Source: Methylococcaceae bacterium
GTDB taxonomy: Bacteria > Pseudomonadota > Gammaproteobacteria > Methylococcales > Methylomonadaceae
Direction: 5' to 3'
Assembly: GCA_013140705.1 (NCBI GenBank)
Contig: JABFSH010000034.1
Span: 62,001-126,000 of the forward strand
DNA length: 64,000 nt
Positions within the stretch are counted from its first letter, which is position 1. The number at the start of each line of letters is the position of its first letter. Below, piece after piece: positions 47,518 through 56,594 of this stretch. The position numbers and the translations under genes were made by a program. Below the pieces are notes generated by a model. The model was not told the origin of the DNA and ran no database searches. It saw nothing but the letters and a program-made list of their open reading frames with translations.

Positions 47518-47946
47518 ATGGACAAACGGATTTTGGGCATTAGAAGGATTTTCCTCATTACCCTGATTGTTTGTTCGCCCCTGGTCAATGCGGCTGATAT
47601 TATCGTCAACCGAACTGTCCCTGCCGCGCCGTATTCATTAGCCGATACCCGTGCCGTCTTTACGATGCAGCAGAGATTTTGGCCGAATGGCAAACCGATA
47701 AAAGTTTTCACTTTAGCCGATAGTGATCCTGTCCATAAAGACTTTGCTAAAAATAACCTCGACATGTTCCCCCATCAACTCAGACGAGTTTGGGACAGAA
47801 TGACTTTTTCCGGAACCGGCATATCCCCTACTCAGCTTGAATCAGAGCAGGAAATGATCGACAAAATAGCTACTACACCTGATTCAATTGGCTATTTAAA
47901 CTGCAGACCTGACGATGAAAAAATACGCTTATTTGAATATCAATAA
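47518..47946 (+). CDS. Short periplasmic PstS-like (phosphate ABC transporter substrate-binding family) protein
   Basis: A 142-residue secreted protein with a signal peptide ending VNA-AD. The mature part ADIIVNRTVPAAPYSLADTRAVFTMQ, WPNGKPIKVFTL and the C-terminal TPDSIGYLN are features of the short PstS-like domain proteins, about half of a normal periplasmic binding protein. Ligand unknown. I start at the ATG at 47518, as an earlier TTG lacks support. Its 3' end overlaps the porin gene by 32 bases, and the c-di-GMP gene follows, suggesting that it feeds a signal to that sensor. Confidence 0.75.
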   Translation: MDKRILGIRRIFLITLIVCSPLVNAADIIVNRTVPAAPYSLADTRAVFTMQQRFWPNGKPIKVFTLADSDPVHKDFAKNNLDMFPHQLRRVWDRMTFSGTGISPTQLESEQEMIDKIATTPDSIGYLNCRPDDEKIRLFEYQ

Positions 47947-49108
47947 CGGTTTGGTTCTTTTAATCTTATCCGGTTTGACTAATGTCAGCCAGTCTGCCCT
48001 TTTGCCTGAAGAAATCGATGTTCACGGTTACTTGACCCAAGGCTTTTTTCATTCCTCGGATAATAATTTTTTCGGACAAAGCGATGATGGCATCAGTCCC
48101 AGCTTAACTGAAATAGGTATCAACACGGCGTATCAACCAATCAGCCGTTTGCGGTTTGCCGCCCAAGGTCTCTATCGACGCGCGGGCGATATCGATCCGG
48201 GGAGTATCAGACTTGATTACGGTTTGGCCGATCTAATACTAATGAACCATGAATCCGGCAAAATCGGTATTCGCGGCGGCCGAATAAAAATTCCATTCGG
48301 CTTATACAATGAAACACGGGATATGCCCTTTACTCATCCGACCATCCTGTTACCCCAAGGTATCTATTTTGATCGTTCCCGTTCATTATTGTTGTCTGCC
48401 GACGGCGGATCACTGTATGCAGAACAGCGTACCCGTTATGGCGATTTTGCTTTCAAATTTAATGTCGGCATGCCGTTGGGGCCGCATAAAGAGATTCAAG
48501 CCATTGTCCTGGGCACCGGTGATGCTCAAGGTAAACTTGAAGGAAAACCAGCGATCGCAACCCAGCTAACTTATGAACTCAACGGTGGCGAGTATGTTTT
48601 TGCCGTCAGCTACATGGATCTGGAGCTTGACTATCAGCCTGCGGCAGGTGAAGCAATGAACGCCAGCACAGCCCACATCCAGCCCTTATTGTTTTCAGCG
48701 CAGTATAACGGCGAGAAGTTCACGCTCACCGGCGAATACAATTACCGATGGAACACATTCGGAGCTTTCGCGCCCGAGGGCAAATTCATAACGGAAAGCT
48801 GGTATGTACAGGGTAGTTACCAAGTTTTACCGGAACTACAGGCAACTGTTCGTTATGATGTCATTTATATGGACAAGGATGACAAAAGAGGTGACGGCGC
48901 GGCTTTATTGGGCTATCAGCGTCATTCCGCATTTGGAAACGACTGGATGGTCGGATTGCGTTGGGATATAACGACATCCTGGATGTTAAGAGCCGATTAT
49001 CACCGCATTCACGGTACGGCGGTGTTGTCACAGGCCGACAATCCCGACCGGCAATTAACGCGCCCGGACTGGGATCTTTATGGCTTGCAACTTTCCTTCA
49101 GGTTTTAA
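47915..49108 (+). CDS. Outer-membrane porin-like beta-barrel protein
   Basis: A 397-residue protein with a signal peptide (to about residue 28), alternating hydrophobic strands rich in aromatic residues and a C-terminal phenylalanine (QLSFRF), all signs of an outer-membrane barrel. Segments such as LSADGGSLYAEQRT and FVGLRWDITTSWMLRADYHRI-like strands support this. It overlaps the PstS-like gene and is followed 6 bases later by a GGDEF-EAL sensor. I do not recognise a specific substrate. Confidence 0.75.
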   Translation: MKKYAYLNINNGLVLLILSGLTNVSQSALLPEEIDVHGYLTQGFFHSSDNNFFGQSDDGISPSLTEIGINTAYQPISRLRFAAQGLYRRAGDIDPGSIRLDYGLADLILMNHESGKIGIRGGRIKIPFGLYNETRDMPFTHPTILLPQGIYFDRSRSLLLSADGGSLYAEQRTRYGDFAFKFNVGMPLGPHKEIQAIVLGTGDAQGKLEGKPAIATQLTYELNGGEYVFAVSYMDLELDYQPAAGEAMNASTAHIQPLLFSAQYNGEKFTLTGEYNYRWNTFGAFAPEGKFITESWYVQGSYQVLPELQATVRYDVIYMDKDDKRGDGAALLGYQRHSAFGNDWMVGLRWDITTSWMLRADYHRIHGTAVLSQADNPDRQLTRPDWDLYGLQLSFRF

Positions 49109-49114
49109 TTAAAA

Positions 49115-51925
49115 ATGGAAGATAACCGGTCCTTTTTTAGTTTACGATGGAAATTGGCCATTCTTTTTGGATGCGTTTTCCTGATCATGCATAGCGCTTT
49201 TTCCTACATAATGTATCTGGAAGCCAAGGAACACTACGCCGATGAAAGAAAACATGTAGAAGACAGTCATGTCAACATCGCAAAAGCACTGACCGAGGAA
49301 TCGTATACCGTTCTGGAACAGTTCGCAGAACTTCTTTCATTAATCGATACACTGTCAACTCAACAAGAGAACTATCAAATTCAGGTATTAAGCACTCTGG
49401 ATGAAAATTGGTCCCAATGGCAACTCAGTTGGGACATGGAAAATGTCGCTTTTTTTGATAAGCAGGCCGTGCGAGTCAAATCCTGGGGTAACGAACAAAT
49501 CACGGCAGATGCCGCTGTAAAGCAAGTCTTGAGCAATGAGGCCCCGGCTCATCAAGTATTTTGCACTGACAACTGTTATCAACAGGCCATTATTCCGTTA
49601 ATGCGGAAATCCGAAATATCAGGTGCTTTCAGTGTTCTTCGAACCTTTTCCGATGTCATACTCAAATACAAACTGGCAACATCATCGGACATAGGTGTTG
49701 TCAGTGCTCAAGCCGAATCTGTTTCTGATGGACAGAACATCGTTTACAAATTAACCGGCATGACCTCGCCTGAAAAAAATCAGCCGATTTTCGACTACAT
49801 AGCCCGCCACCATACATTTTCCGAATTCATTGGAGCCAGTAAAACCCTGGAACTTGGTGGACGTGTCTATGACGTCACTTTTTTTCCGGTTCAAGCCAAT
49901 ACATCGGAAAAAGGCCCCTATTTCCTGCTGGTTAATGATATTACGCCCGACGTGATTCGTCTTGATAAGGAGCTACAACAGGTTTGGATATATGGGGTCA
50001 TCAGCTTATCGGGCTCTTTAATTCTGCTGATCCTGTTGCTGCATGTTTCATTTCGACGCGTTAAAGTATTGTCCGAACTTTTGCCGTTATTATCCCAGAA
50101 TCAATATGCTGAATTTAAGAGACAGTTAACAACCAAAAAAAATTCCCCTACCTTTGGCCGTGATGAACTGGATGAGCTTAATTGCACAGTATTGAGCTTG
50201 ACTCATCAATTGGAAACCCTTGAACAGGATGTACGTAACAATACCTTCACTCTATTGGAAAAAAGCCAGGATCTTGCCAAAGAGAGAGATTTTATTCGGC
50301 AATTGGTTGATACGGCACCCATCATTATCATTACCCAAAAATTAAACGGCATTATTTTATCCGTTAATCAGGCCGGAATCGACAAACTGGAAGCCGATAG
50401 TCATTCCATCGTCGGTAAAGTGTTTGATATGTTCGTGCCGGAATCTGATCAAGAACACCTTAAAAAGTTAAACCAACTCAGAATGGGAGACCGTTCCAAA
50501 CGATTTAATATCGATGGTTATTTAGTCACGCAATCCGGCAAGCAAAAAGAAACTTCCTGGCTGCATACTTTATTGAAGTCGGAAGAAAACAGTGATGAAC
50601 CCGTAATACTTTCCTTAGGTGTTGATATTAGCTCAAGAGCTATATCCGAGGAAAAAACCCAAAAAATGTCGAGTTATGATTATTTAACCGGCTTGATTAA
50701 TCGTAAAAAATTCAAGGAAGAATTATCCGTTGAGCTTGCTTCCGCAAAACGCTACGGCTATAAAATCGCCCTCTTCTATCTCGATCTTGATCAGTTTAAA
50801 ACGATAAATGACAATAAAGACTTTGAGGTCGGCGATTATCTTCTGCAGCAAGTAGCTACTGTCCTAAAGGATGCGATGCGATCAACTGATCTATTATGTC
50901 GCTATGGTGGCGATGAATTCACGCTGATAATGCCACATGCAGAACTACAAGGCATTCAACAAAATGCGACTAAAATAAACCAAATGCTTCTCTCCAACGA
51001 GTTCTGTTATGATGGCGTTTCTTACCCAATTAGCATCAGTATCGGAATTAGTATTTTTCCACAGCATGGACTAACGGTCAGCGAATTACTAGAAAATGCC
51101 GAACTGGCAATGCATCAGGCAAAAATATCGGGCGGAGCCACTTACCATATTTTTTCTCCAGATCATAGTTATCAAACAAAGTTAACCCAAATGTTGTATT
51201 GGCAGGAAGTTATTGAAAACGCAATAGCACAAGACAAATTTGTTTTGTATTATCAGCCCGTTATTCAAATTCAAACAAATGAAATCAACCATTTTGAATG
51301 CCTCCTTCGTCTTCAAAAAGAAGACGGCTCCTTGATACTGCCCCCCGAATTCATCGGCTATGCAGAACAACTGGATCTGATTGGAAAAATCGATCGATGG
51401 GTCATCAAAAAAGCAGTACAAAAGTTAATCGAGTACCGTCGACTGAATGAGCCCTTTAAATTATCAATCAACCTATCGACATCTGCTCTGGATGATCCGG
51501 CCATGTTTGAAGATATTTCACGATTAATCAGTGTTCCAGACCTTGATCCAAGCCAGATTATTTTTGAAATCACTGAAGCTGCAGCCGTATCCAATTTTGC
51601 AGCCGCTGAGACACTTATCAAGCAACTGAAAGAGCTGGGATGTTTACTCGCTTTGGATGATTTTGGCGTTGGCTTTTCCTCCATCTACTATCTCAATCAT
51701 TTTCCAGTTGATTTTATAAAGCTGGATGGCTCATTTATCAGCCAGATCGACAAAAACGATGATGACAAGATATTTGTCAAAGCCATTACTGGTTTAGCTC
51801 ATGCATACAACAAGCAGGTAGTCGCTGAATTTGTTGAAAATGAAGAGATTCTGGCAATCCTCAACGACTTTGGCGTTGATTTCGCACAGGGCCATTATTT
51901 AGCCCATCCAACGGCTCATGATTAA
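49115..51925 (+). CDS. Membrane sensor GGDEF-EAL protein
   Basis: A 936-residue inner-membrane protein. Two membrane helices (about 13-31 and 288-312) enclose a periplasmic sensor, followed by a coiled coil, a PAS domain (about 395-515), GGDEF and EAL. The GGDEF motif (598-602) is intact and has an RSTD I-site. EAL reads ECL (about 728), while NLST, FEITEA, DDFGVG, KLD and AEFVEN positions are mostly kept. It is the third gene of an operon with the PstS-like and porin genes, which suggests periplasmic ligand control of c-di-GMP. Confidence 0.9.
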   Translation: MEDNRSFFSLRWKLAILFGCVFLIMHSAFSYIMYLEAKEHYADERKHVEDSHVNIAKALTEESYTVLEQFAELLSLIDTLSTQQENYQIQVLSTLDENWSQWQLSWDMENVAFFDKQAVRVKSWGNEQITADAAVKQVLSNEAPAHQVFCTDNCYQQAIIPLMRKSEISGAFSVLRTFSDVILKYKLATSSDIGVVSAQAESVSDGQNIVYKLTGMTSPEKNQPIFDYIARHHTFSEFIGASKTLELGGRVYDVTFFPVQANTSEKGPYFLLVNDITPDVIRLDKELQQVWIYGVISLSGSLILLILLLHVSFRRVKVLSELLPLLSQNQYAEFKRQLTTKKNSPTFGRDELDELNCTVLSLTHQLETLEQDVRNNTFTLLEKSQDLAKERDFIRQLVDTAPIIIITQKLNGIILSVNQAGIDKLEADSHSIVGKVFDMFVPESDQEHLKKLNQLRMGDRSKRFNIDGYLVTQSGKQKETSWLHTLLKSEENSDEPVILSLGVDISSRAISEEKTQKMSSYDYLTGLINRKKFKEELSVELASAKRYGYKIALFYLDLDQFKTINDNKDFEVGDYLLQQVATVLKDAMRSTDLLCRYGGDEFTLIMPHAELQGIQQNATKINQMLLSNEFCYDGVSYPISISIGISIFPQHGLTVSELLENAELAMHQAKISGGATYHIFSPDHSYQTKLTQMLYWQEVIENAIAQDKFVLYYQPVIQIQTNEINHFECLLRLQKEDGSLILPPEFIGYAEQLDLIGKIDRWVIKKAVQKLIEYRRLNEPFKLSINLSTSALDDPAMFEDISRLISVPDLDPSQIIFEITEAAAVSNFAAAETLIKQLKELGCLLALDDFGVGFSSIYYLNHFPVDFIKLDGSFISQIDKNDDDKIFVKAITGLAHAYNKQVVAEFVENEEILAILNDFGVDFAQGHYLAHPTAHD

Positions 51926-52124
51926 TGCTTTTTTGCTTCAAATTTTAACTTTCCTTGCACTAATTCACTCAGATAACAAACGATTTTTATTGGCCAAGTT
52001 ACCTGCAAGGCATATTGATCGTTTACAATGCACAGTCTATTTCAAGATAAAATTTTGATTACCGAGTAAATGTACCGAGTAATTCAAATTTTCCAAAGTG
52101 TGGGCTTAAATTCAAAGTGATTCC

Positions 52125-53060
52125 ATGAATAAAATAAAATGTGCAGTCATCGGTACCGGCTATCTGGGTAAATACCACGCTGAAAAGTATGCCGCGTTAC
52201 CTGATTGTGAATTGGTAGCTGTCGTTGATATCAATGAAGATGCGGCCAAAGCGGTTGCTGAAAAACTGAATGCGAAGGCACTGACTGATTACCAATCGCT
52301 ACTGGGTGAAATAGACGCCGTCAGCATTGTTGTGCCCACAACCCTGCATCATGCAGTTTCAAAAGACTTTCTGAATGCCGGAACGCATGTATTGGTTGAA
52401 AAACCAATAACCGTTACAGTTGCAGAAGCCGAAGAATTAATTGCCATCGCCAACAGCAAACAGCTGATTTTGCAGGTCGGACACCTCGAACGCTTTAATC
52501 CAGCCGTATTAGGCCTTGATAATGAGGAAAAACCGTTATTTATAGAATCTCACCGCTTATCGCCCTTTAATCCTAGAGCTAACGATGTCAGCGTCGTGCT
52601 GGACTTGATGATACATGATATCGATATTATTTTGGCTCTGGTCGATTCACAAGTCGAACGCATTGATGCGAGCGGTACAGCCGTATTGACCAAAGGCACG
52701 GACATTGCCAATGCCAGATTACAATTCAAAAATGGTTGTGTTGCCAATGTGACAGCCAGTCGAATCAGCATGAAGATGGAACGTAAAATGCGCATGTTCA
52801 GGCCTTCTTCTTATGTCTCGGTGGATTTCCAGAATCGCGTGTTAACCAAGCATCGCACCGGCAAAAAGGAAATGTTCCCCGGTATACCTGAAATTGAAAC
52901 TGAAGAATCCATTTTTGAAAATGGCGATGCGTTAATGGAGGAAATCAAACATTTCATCCATTGCATCCGTACCGGTGAAAATCCACTGGTTTCTGGCGAA
53001 GCCGGCAAAAGAGCACTCGAAACTGCCATACAAATCACCCGCTTAATAGGCGATAAATAA
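52125..53060 (+). CDS. Gfo/Idh/MocA oxidoreductase, GnnA-like
   Basis: A 311-residue NAD(P)-dependent oxidoreductase. The Rossmann motif GTGYLGKYHAEKY (about 10-22) and the EKPIT segment define the family, and GHLERFNPAV is a recurrent motif in relatives found beside lipid A genes. Together with the aminotransferase immediately downstream, it fits GnnA, which oxidises the 3-hydroxyl of UDP-GlcNAc so that GnnB can install an amine. The substrate is not proven; a sugar precursor of O-antigen is an alternative. Confidence 0.8.
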   Translation: MNKIKCAVIGTGYLGKYHAEKYAALPDCELVAVVDINEDAAKAVAEKLNAKALTDYQSLLGEIDAVSIVVPTTLHHAVSKDFLNAGTHVLVEKPITVTVAEAEELIAIANSKQLILQVGHLERFNPAVLGLDNEEKPLFIESHRLSPFNPRANDVSVVLDLMIHDIDIILALVDSQVERIDASGTAVLTKGTDIANARLQFKNGCVANVTASRISMKMERKMRMFRPSSYVSVDFQNRVLTKHRTGKKEMFPGIPEIETEESIFENGDALMEEIKHFIHCIRTGENPLVSGEAGKRALETAIQITRLIGDK

Positions 53061-53073
53061 AATCTTCACCCGC

Positions 53074-53097
53074 AGAGGCGCAACCCATTGCGTCTCT
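53074..53097. repeat. Hairpin repeat between gnnA-like and gnnB-like genes
   Basis: AGAGGCGCA (53074-53082) and TGCGTCTCT (53089-53097) form a 9-base stem with one G-T pair and a 6-base loop. The core resembles the repeat at 37400-37432, so both may belong to one dispersed family. Confidence 0.6.
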
Positions 53098-53121
53098 ACA
53101 CATCAACAAAAGGCAAAAAAC

Positions 53122-54219
53122 ATGATACCCATGGTAAACCTTAAGGCACAATATGCCGAAATCAAAGAAGAAGTCGAGCGTGGACTGGCTCAGACCATTG
53201 AAAATTGCTCATTTATTTTAGGCCCCAACGTTCAGGCATTTGAACAGGAGACTGCCAAATATCTGGGCGTAAAACATGCCATCGGCGTTGCCTCAGGAAC
53301 CGATGCCCTACATCTGGCATTGATTGCGGAAGGCATAGGCACAGGCGATGAAGTGATAACCACCGCCTTTACCTTCATTGCTACCGCAGAAGCCATTAAA
53401 TATGTAGGCGCAATTCCCGTTTTTGTCGATATCGACCCTAAAACCTTTAACATTTCGCCTGCTGCCATCGAAAAAGCCATAACGCCAAAAACCAAAGCAA
53501 TTATGCCTGTACATTTGTTCGGTCAACCGGCCGATATGACCCCGATTGAGCATTTATGCAAAAAATATGATTTAAAACTCATCGAAGACTGTTGCCAGTC
53601 TTTTGGTGCAACAATCAACGGCAAGCAAACTGGTGCCATAGGTCATGCGGCCGGATACAGTTTTTTCCCCAGCAAAAATCTGGGGGCATTTGGCGATGGC
53701 GGCCTTGTCGTGACGAATTCGGATGAAAGTGCCGCCAAAATAAAGCAATTACGTAATCACGGCTCCGATATCCGTTATTATCACGACATCATCGGCTATA
53801 ACAGCCGACTGGACGAAATGCAGGCTGTCATATTGCTCGCAAAATTAAAGCGCATTGACCAATACAACAAAGCCCGCCGCCAAGTCGCTCATTATTACTC
53901 AACACTCATGGCAGACCTACCGCTAACCACACCTTTCGAGGACGGATTGGGCGAACATGTCTATCATCAATACACACTATTGAGCGATCGCCGCGATGAC
54001 ATTTTGAAAGCCTTGCAGAATGCAGAGATTGGCTGCGCTGTTTATTATCCCGTGCCGTTACATCAACAGAACGTTTTCAAACAGGAATGTACGGGGTTAC
54101 GATTACCAGTTACAGAATCCGTTGCAGCCAATTGTGTTTCGCTACCGATCTGTCCTTTTCTTGAGGAGCAAACCATTGAAAAAATTGTCGATGTCATTAA
54201 AGGGGTCTTAACCAACTAA
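53122..54219 (+). CDS. DegT/DnrJ/EryC1 sugar aminotransferase, GnnB-like
   Basis: A 365-residue PLP-dependent enzyme. The motifs GVASGTDALHLAL, EDCCQSFGAT, the PLP lysine in FFPSKNLGAFGDGG and the Asn/Arg region YNSRLDEMQA identify the DegT family. Next to a Gfo/Idh oxidoreductase it fits GnnB, giving UDP-GlcNAc3N for amide-linked lipid A. Alternatives include WbpE-like enzymes for O-antigen sugars. The 61-base gap to the preceding gene contains a hairpin repeat. Confidence 0.85.
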   Translation: MIPMVNLKAQYAEIKEEVERGLAQTIENCSFILGPNVQAFEQETAKYLGVKHAIGVASGTDALHLALIAEGIGTGDEVITTAFTFIATAEAIKYVGAIPVFVDIDPKTFNISPAAIEKAITPKTKAIMPVHLFGQPADMTPIEHLCKKYDLKLIEDCCQSFGATINGKQTGAIGHAAGYSFFPSKNLGAFGDGGLVVTNSDESAAKIKQLRNHGSDIRYYHDIIGYNSRLDEMQAVILLAKLKRIDQYNKARRQVAHYYSTLMADLPLTTPFEDGLGEHVYHQYTLLSDRRDDILKALQNAEIGCAVYYPVPLHQQNVFKQECTGLRLPVTESVAANCVSLPICPFLEEQTIEKIVDVIKGVLTN

Positions 54220-54415
54220 TCAGACTCGATTCAATTTGAAGGCAGCACAATAACTTAATCAGAGTTAATCACGTCCAGCAGAGCAGCACTATTGATAACT
54301 CAATCGATGTTTCTTATTCCTGGACAAACGATGCTTTCATTGAAAAAAATCCTTATTCATAGTCAATGGAGGATAGTTGAAACTAAAATCCACCACGTTT
54401 CCTTGGGTAAGCTAA

Positions 54416-54907
54416 ATGGAGGCAGGTGAAGGCTTGAAAGACCTCATTCAGGCGATACTTAACGATCCTGCATTTCCGGCAGGTATTGCCTGGAGAAGAC
54501 GTTTATTTTATGCAAATGAAACAGTTATTAGCGTCGGCGATACCAGCAACAGCTTTTTCTTGATTGAGGAAGGTCAACTTCGGGTAACTGTTCTTGTCGA
54601 GTTGGGCAAGCACAAAAAAGTTCATCCGGGCATTTGCGACTTAGGAGCGGGGGATATTTTCGGTGAAACCTGTCTGCTCGAGTCAGGCGTTCGCAGTGCA
54701 TCGATAATTGCAATTACCAATGGTTGCGCAGTTGAAATTTACGCCGAAAAATTTAACTATTACCTGGAAACGAAACCCGTACAGGGCCATTTGTTTTTCA
54801 AACATCTATTTGCCATCATGACTGATCGTTTGCAACGCTGTAATCGAAGAATTGAGAACCTGATGGTCTGGGGACTCAAGGCCTACGAAATAGAAAAGCA
54901 CCTCTAA
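54416..54907 (+). CDS. Cyclic nucleotide-binding-domain protein
   Basis: A 163-residue single-domain protein. The beta-roll pattern SNSFFLIEEGQLRV and the phosphate-binding-cassette-like GDIFGETCLLESGVRSASIIA support a cNMP-binding (Crp-like) fold. No helix-turn-helix follows, only a short C-terminal helix, so it is not a Crp-type activator. It may bind a nucleotide and a partner protein. The ATG at 54416 lacks a strong ribosome binding site. It stands alone. Confidence 0.75.
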   Translation: MEAGEGLKDLIQAILNDPAFPAGIAWRRRLFYANETVISVGDTSNSFFLIEEGQLRVTVLVELGKHKKVHPGICDLGAGDIFGETCLLESGVRSASIIAITNGCAVEIYAEKFNYYLETKPVQGHLFFKHLFAIMTDRLQRCNRRIENLMVWGLKAYEIEKHL

Positions 54908-55025
54908 GCACCAAAACTTCAGCACTAATTTCTGTGTACAGTAAAGTCGTATTTATTTATTAGAGCTTCATCACAAAATCAAACCGGCCTAATAGGCCAT
55001 ACAATATCGTTGATCTATAGTTACT

Positions 55026-55130
55026 ATGCGTTTACTAAAACTGATTAATCCTCTCAGGGGCGTTCTGGTTTTGGCAAATAAGCTTGAAAACCCTATCGAC
55101 ACCAACAACTTTATGGAGCTATTAAAATGA
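55026..55130 (+). CDS. Tiny ORF, translationally coupled to the next small ORF
   Basis: A 34-residue frame (MRLLKLINPLRGVLVLANK...) ending in a TGA that overlaps the ATG of the following small ORF (ATGA, 55127-55130). I see no good ribosome binding site before it, so its reality depends on the coupling. No family is recognised; it is basic and partly hydrophobic. Confidence 0.35.
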   Translation: MRLLKLINPLRGVLVLANKLENPIDTNNFMELLK

Positions 55131-55276
55131 CCGATTTTAAGAAAGATTTACTACTGGGATTAATGTTTGTCAGCGGAATTTTTGGCTTTATTTCAGGTGA
55201 ATTCATTATATCCACCGTCGCATTTGCTGCCGCCGCAATTTATAGCAATATAACCATACGAAAACAGCCAATTTAA
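55127..55276 (+). CDS. Small membrane protein of unknown function
   Basis: A 49-residue frame. MTDFKKD is followed by a long hydrophobic stretch with two short helices (LLLGLMFVSGIFGFISG and FIISTVAFAAAAIYS). A GGAG about 9 bases before the ATG is a plausible ribosome binding site, and a strong hairpin follows its stop, so it looks like a genuine short gene. No family recognised. Confidence 0.6.
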   Translation: MTDFKKDLLLGLMFVSGIFGFISGEFIISTVAFAAAAIYSNITIRKQPI

Positions 55277-55292
55277 TGGAAGAAGTTAATTG

Positions 55293-55324
55293 CGTTATCA
55301 CTGCTCATCGGAGCGGTGATAACG
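55293..55324. terminator. Strong hairpin between the small ORF and lysC, probably bidirectional
   Basis: The stem CGTTATCAC-t-GCTC / GAGC-g-GTGATAACG pairs almost perfectly across a 4-base loop. It sits between converging genes, the small ORF (rightward) and lysC (leftward), and is followed by short A- or T-rich tracts on both sides. A bidirectional terminator is the natural reading, although no long T-run is seen. Confidence 0.6.
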
Positions 55325-55355
55325 TTAAAAGACGGATTAATTAACTCTCAATTTA

Positions 55356-56582
55356 TCAAAGTTTAGTTTCTTGATCCAGTTTGAATGCATCATGTAAAAC
55401 CCTGACGGCCAACTCCAGATATTTCTCGTCAACGACAACAGATATTTTGATTTCTGACGTCGAAATCATCCGAATATTAATACCTTCCTTCGCTAAAGCC
55501 TTAAACATGGTACTGGCAATCCCGGCATGCGAACGCATACCCACACCAACAATGGAAACCTTTACGATGCCATCATCTCCGGACACCTTTCTGGCACCTA
55601 ATTCCACACAGGTTTTTTCCAGTTCTGCTTTTGCACGCAGATAATCATTCCTGTGGACTGTAAAGGTAAAATCTGTAGTTTCGTCTTCAGCGATATTTTG
55701 CACAATCATATCGACTTCAACATTAGCCTCAGCAATTGGCCCCAAAATTTTTGAAGCAACACCGGGTTTATCGGGCACGCCCGTGATTGTTAATTTTGCT
55801 TCGTCCCGATTAAATGCAATTCCTGAAATTAAAGCGCTTTCCACTTTTGTATCCTCGTAGGTAATCAGTGTACCCAAACCTTCTGTAAATGATGATAATA
55901 CGCGCAGAGCTACATTGTATTTGCCGGCAAATTCAACCGACCTGATCTGCAATACTTTTGAACCTAAACTGGCCATTTCCAGCATTTCTTCAAAAGTAAT
56001 CCGGTTTAGCCTGCGTGCTTTGGGTTCGATTCTTGGATCGGTCGTGTAAACACCATCGACATCGGTAAAAATCAGGCACTCATCTGCCTTTAAAGCCGCT
56101 GCCAATGCCACTGCAGTGGTGTCTGATCCACCTCGACCGAGGGTTGTGATGTTATCAAATTCATCAACACCCTGGAAACCGGCAACCACAACCACCCTTC
56201 CCTGATCAAGTTGTTCACGCATACGGTCGCTATCGATATTGCGTATCCGGGCCTTGGTAAATGCGCTATCCGTTAGAATCTTGACTTGGCTACCGGTAAA
56301 CGACCAGGCAGGACAATCAACGTCATGTAAAGCCATGCATAATAACGCAACCGTAACTTGCTCTCCGGTCGAAACCAGCACATCCAGCTCACGTCCAGTC
56401 GGTTGATTTTGCATTTCCTTTGCCAAAGCGATAAGACGATTGGTCTCGCCACTCATCGCCGAAACGACAACAACAATCTGATCGCCCTGCTCGTGTGCTT
56501 TTTTTACCTTATCAGCGACAGCCTTGATTCGTTCAACCGTTCCAACGGATGTGCCGCCAAATTTATAAACATATAATGCCAT
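55356..56582 (-). CDS. lysC: Aspartokinase
   Basis: A 408-residue monofunctional aspartokinase, the first step of lysine, threonine and methionine synthesis. It has the KFGGTSVG motif (7-14), a kinase core with GRGGSDTTAVALAAAL and a C-terminal pair of ACT domains (from about 265) that bind allosteric amino acids. Length is standard for alpha-type aspartokinases. The stop lies close to the hairpin at 55293-55324, and alaS lies 12 bases upstream. csrA, commonly next, is absent. Confidence 0.95.
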   Translation of the reverse strand: MALYVYKFGGTSVGTVERIKAVADKVKKAHEQGDQIVVVVSAMSGETNRLIALAKEMQNQPTGRELDVLVSTGEQVTVALLCMALHDVDCPAWSFTGSQVKILTDSAFTKARIRNIDSDRMREQLDQGRVVVVAGFQGVDEFDNITTLGRGGSDTTAVALAAALKADECLIFTDVDGVYTTDPRIEPKARRLNRITFEEMLEMASLGSKVLQIRSVEFAGKYNVALRVLSSFTEGLGTLITYEDTKVESALISGIAFNRDEAKLTITGVPDKPGVASKILGPIAEANVEVDMIVQNIAEDETTDFTFTVHRNDYLRAKAELEKTCVELGARKVSGDDGIVKVSIVGVGMRSHAGIASTMFKALAKEGINIRMISTSEIKISVVVDEKYLELAVRVLHDAFKLDQETKL

Positions 56583-56594
56583 TAATTATAACCT

